A program made the position numbers and the translations under genes. From Smithella sp. (lineage in GTDB: Bacteria > Desulfobacterota > Syntrophia > Syntrophales > Smithellaceae): 64,000 bases of DNA. Below, piece after piece: positions 61,728-64,000 of this stretch (positions within the stretch are counted from its first letter, which is position 1; each line of letters opens with the position of its first letter). The stretch lies in the NCBI GenBank assembly GCA_012510495.1, contig JAAZHX010000057.1, positions 1-64,000 on the forward strand, written 5' to 3'. The notes below the pieces were generated by a model. That model was not told the DNA's origin. It was given only the letters and a program-made list of their open reading frames with translations, and made no database searches.

Positions 61728-61821
61728 ATTGTGTCAGGCAGGAGTGGAAAGAGGTCTGTTATGTCGCCTTTGACCATCCACGATCAACCAGTCACCATCA
61801 ACTATTTCAGGAGGTGCAACA

Positions 61822-63537
61822 ATGTACGAGCAGAAACCCTGGCTGAAGTTTTACGGCAGTGTTCCGCATTCCATCGATTATCCCCGCGTCACCATGTATG
61901 AAGCGCTTTTGCAGACGGCGCGTGAAAAACCCGATGCCGTCGCCTATGATTTCATGGGCTACACATCGACTTACAACAGGTTCATTTCCGAAATCAATCA
62001 GTGCGCCGACGCGCTGGCTGCCCAGGGGCTGAAGCAGGGTGAGCGTATTACCATTTCCATGCCCACCTCCCCGCAGGGCATCATCGCTTTTTATGCCGCC
62101 AACAAACTGGGCGCGGTGGCCAGCATGATCCATCCTCTTTCCACGGCCAAGGAAATTGAATTTTATCTCAACGTCGCCAAAAGCCGTTTTGCGCTTACGC
62201 TGGACGCCTTTTATGCCAAGTTCAAGGAAGTGCAGGGCACGACGCCGCTTCAGACGCTGATTCTGGCGCGCATTCCGGATTATCTGAGCTTTTTCAAACG
62301 GGTCGGCTTCAACCTGACCAAAGGCCGGCAGATTCCAAAAGTTCCCGCGGATCCCATGGTGAAATGGTGGGCGGATCTGATGAAAGGCAGCCACCCCAGC
62401 GCCCAGCCGGCCGAAATGGATACGGATGACATGGCCGTGATCCTCTACAGCGGCGGAACAACCGGCGTCCCCAAGGGCATCATGCTGTCCAATATGAATT
62501 TCATTTCTGAGGGGAAAATGGTGTCGGAATGGGGGAAGATGGACGACGCCACCTCCGTGCTGGCCATTTTGCCGATCTTTCACGGCTTCGGTCTGGGGGT
62601 CTGCATCAACGCCTGCTTCATGGGCGGCGGCAAAAGCATTCTGGTACCGATCTTTACGCCGGAGACGGTCGCCGATCTGATTCGTTCGCGAAAGCCGTCA
62701 TTTGTCATCGGCGTGCCGACTCTCTTTGACGCGCTTTCGCGCAATCCCAAAATGCATAAAGCGGATTTGAGCTGCCTGCGGGCGACGTTCTCCGGCGCGG
62801 ACATGCTGCCCCGTCCGATCAAGGAGCGCTTTGAAGAAATGGTCAAGAAGCAGGGCGGTAACGTTCAGCTTCTGGAAGGCTACGGACTTACCGAGGCCGT
62901 CACCGCCATCATGGCCACGCCCCTCGGCAACTACCGCGAAGGCAGCATTGGCGTGCCTTTTCCGGACATGCTGGCCAAGGTCGTGAAGCTCGACACGGTC
63001 GAGGAGGCACCGCTGGGCGAAGAAGGCGAGATCTGCGTGGCCGGTCCCGCCGTGATGATGGGCTATCTCGACCAGCCCGAAGAAACCGCCGCCGCGCTTC
63101 GGAAACACGCGGACGGACGTATCTGGCTGCACACGGGAGACATCGGCACGATGGACGCGGACGGGTTTTTCTATTTCAAGCTTCGCCAGAAACGAATGAT
63201 CAAATCCTCAGGCATGAACGTCTATCCCGCGCAGGTGGAAGAGCTGCTCTACAAGCACGAAAAGGTGCGCGACGCCTGCGTCATCGGCGTGCCCGACGAA
63301 GCCCAGGTGCAGGCGGTGAAGGCGTTTATTGTGTTGAAAAATCCCGCTGACGCCGGCCCGGAAATGGAAAAGGAACTCATCAACTACAGCCGCGAGCATT
63401 TGATTAAATGGAGCTGTCCGCGCTCCATCGAATTCCGCGACGATCTGCCCAAAACCCTGGTCGGTAAAATCGCCTTCAACACGCTGGAGAAAGAGGAAAT
63501 CGAGAAGCTGAAAAAAGAAGGAAAATTCGCGGGGTAG
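61822..63537 (+). CDS. Acyl-CoA synthetase, AMP-binding family (third ligase)
   Basis: The 571-residue ligase has YSGGTTGVPKGIMLSN, the adenylate motif LLEGYGLTEAVTA, WLHTGDIGTMDADGFFYFKLRQK and the terminal lysine in TLVGKIAFNTL. It activates an acid with CoA (or loads ACP), a step usual at the start of polyene pathways. It follows the exporter gene by 94 bases, which contain a CCATC-rich tract. AGGAGG precedes the ATG. Confidence 0.92.
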   Translation: MYEQKPWLKFYGSVPHSIDYPRVTMYEALLQTAREKPDAVAYDFMGYTSTYNRFISEINQCADALAAQGLKQGERITISMPTSPQGIIAFYAANKLGAVASMIHPLSTAKEIEFYLNVAKSRFALTLDAFYAKFKEVQGTTPLQTLILARIPDYLSFFKRVGFNLTKGRQIPKVPADPMVKWWADLMKGSHPSAQPAEMDTDDMAVILYSGGTTGVPKGIMLSNMNFISEGKMVSEWGKMDDATSVLAILPIFHGFGLGVCINACFMGGGKSILVPIFTPETVADLIRSRKPSFVIGVPTLFDALSRNPKMHKADLSCLRATFSGADMLPRPIKERFEEMVKKQGGNVQLLEGYGLTEAVTAIMATPLGNYREGSIGVPFPDMLAKVVKLDTVEEAPLGEEGEICVAGPAVMMGYLDQPEETAAALRKHADGRIWLHTGDIGTMDADGFFYFKLRQKRMIKSSGMNVYPAQVEELLYKHEKVRDACVIGVPDEAQVQAVKAFIVLKNPADAGPEMEKELINYSREHLIKWSCPRSIEFRDDLPKTLVGKIAFNTLEKEEIEKLKKEGKFAG

Positions 63538-63573
63538 AGGCAATCAACGTTTGATGGCATGTTGTTTATCGCA

Positions 63574-63595
63574 GGGGCGAAAAATGTTTCGCCCC
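63574..63595. repeat. Palindrome GGGGCGAAA-N4-TTTCGCCCC
   Basis: The 9-bp perfect stem with a four-base loop matches a widespread intergenic palindrome type. The candidate start codon of the next gene is in the loop. Confidence 0.8.
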
Positions 63596-64000
63596 TACAT
63601 GAGTAATCTGGTGAAGAAATTTTTTTATAAAATCGCGATTTTTCTGTCGCACCGGTTGGGCCTGTGGTTTTTCCGGGTGTTTTCCTGGTGCATCGCGACG
63701 GGGTATTTCTTTTTGTTTCCGGGCCGCGTCCGCGAAAGCCACCGCTTTTACCGGGCCCTTTTACCGGAACGAAGCTTCGGGCATCACCTGTACTGCGTCT
63801 GGAAGCAGTTTCACAACTTCACGGGCGTCTATGTCCACCGTTTCATTCCCTGGGCGGTCGAACAGGCCATCTTCACCCGTGAGGGCTGGCAGCATTTGGA
63901 TGAGGCCGTGGCTTCCAAAACCGGCGCGGTTGTGGTGATGTCGCACATCGGCAACTGGGAGCTTGCGGCCCAGCGGCTCAATCAAAAGGGGCTGCCGGTT
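63584..64000 (+). CDS. LpxL/HtrB-type lipid acyltransferase (cut by window edge)
   Basis: About 139 residues are visible. They start MFRPYMSNLVKKFFYKIAIF or, with a later ATG at 63599, MSNLVKKFF. SWCIATGYFFLFPGRVRES and VVMSHIGNWELAAQRL follow. The HxGNWE motif contains the catalytic His and Glu of LpxL-type acyltransferases. In polyene loci a similar enzyme acylates the lipid head. The ATG at 63584 lies in a palindrome loop and has AGGGG upstream; 63599 has no such site. The C-terminal part is beyond the edge. Confidence 0.85.
   Translation, partial: MFRPYMSNLVKKFFYKIAIFLSHRLGLWFFRVFSWCIATGYFFLFPGRVRESHRFYRALLPERSFGHHLYCVWKQFHNFTGVYVHRFIPWAVEQAIFTREGWQHLDEAVASKTGAVVVMSHIGNWELAAQRLNQKGLPV

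Noticed and set aside
1..64000. CRISPR array, prophage, toxin-antitoxin or anti-phage island
   Set aside because: No regularly spaced direct repeats, cas, integrase, phage structural or typical defence genes were seen; DUF488 genes alone are not enough.

Overview
The window looks like a chromosomal segment of a Gram-negative anaerobe of the Desulfobacterota (deltaproteobacterial) type, possibly near the Syntrophales. This placement is inferred from gene content: outer-membrane genes (lpxA, lpxD, ompH, bamA, lolD, lolC/E, an Mla-type lipid transporter, LolA), an ADP-forming acyl-CoA synthetase, a citramalate route to isoleucine, several acyl-CoA ligases and a B12-binding radical SAM enzyme. 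G+C is fairly high throughout. There is no rRNA, CRISPR array, prophage or insertion-sequence transposase. One tRNA (Arg, anticodon ACG) is present.

Layout. 1-7,983: a minus-strand envelope block, lysS-lolC/E-lolD-bamA-ompH-lpxD-lpxA (lpxA cut by the window edge). 8.0-12.0 kb: ssb, tatA, rodZ and suhB, then a decayed locus with a recQ remnant and two tandem DUF488 genes, the second split by a small palindromic mobile element. 12.0-16.0 kb: Mla-type phospholipid ABC transporter operon with yjbQ. 16.2-19.3 kb: DUF6485, two subunits of an ADP-forming acyl-CoA synthetase and a MarR regulator, with a shared candidate operator in front of both marR and the synthetase. 19.4-27.1 kb: an adhesin-E-like protein, an MFS carrier, a PHA-synthase-like hydrolase, tRNA-Arg, an enoyl-CoA hydratase, and cimA behind an isoleucine-rich leader peptide and terminator. 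27.2-39.7 kb: Sua5/YciO, RNase E/G, metallo-hydrolase, MaoC hydratase, nitronate-monooxygenase-like protein with a MerR regulator, RmuC, M20 peptidase, MFS carrier, a lone TrpF-like protein, YgbA-like and ABM proteins.

39.8-46.6 kb is a tight minus-strand cluster with the parts of an aryl-polyene-like type II polyketide/fatty-acid pathway: hot-dog dehydratase, ketoreductase, LolA-like carrier, DUF3261-like lipoprotein, CrtI-like oxidoreductase, acyl carrier protein, ketosynthase, PlsC acyltransferase and a WbuC-type cupin. 47.0-53.6 kb holds an amidase, two acyl-CoA ligases, a MerR regulator, a phosphatase and a truncated nitronate-monooxygenase-like gene. 54.1-64.0 kb is a plus-strand series: B12-binding radical SAM enzyme, thioesterase, a DhaL-DegV fusion that resembles a one-chain fatty acid kinase, family 2 glycosyltransferase, an RND/MMPL exporter fused to a methyltransferase, an acyl-CoA ligase and an LpxL-type acyltransferase (cut by the edge).

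The two outer arms (39.8-46.6 and 54.1-64 kb) together carry most functions seen in aryl-polyene or resorcinol lipid loci: chain synthesis, carrier transfer through LolA, MMPL export, glycosyl and acyl transfer. A split envelope-lipid pathway is the main systems-level hypothesis here. The best supported regulatory finding is the isoleucine attenuator of cimA. The clearest evolutionary finding is the palindromic element inserted after codon 6 of a DUF488 gene, with a direct repeat of up to 12 bp that restores the frame when the insert is removed.
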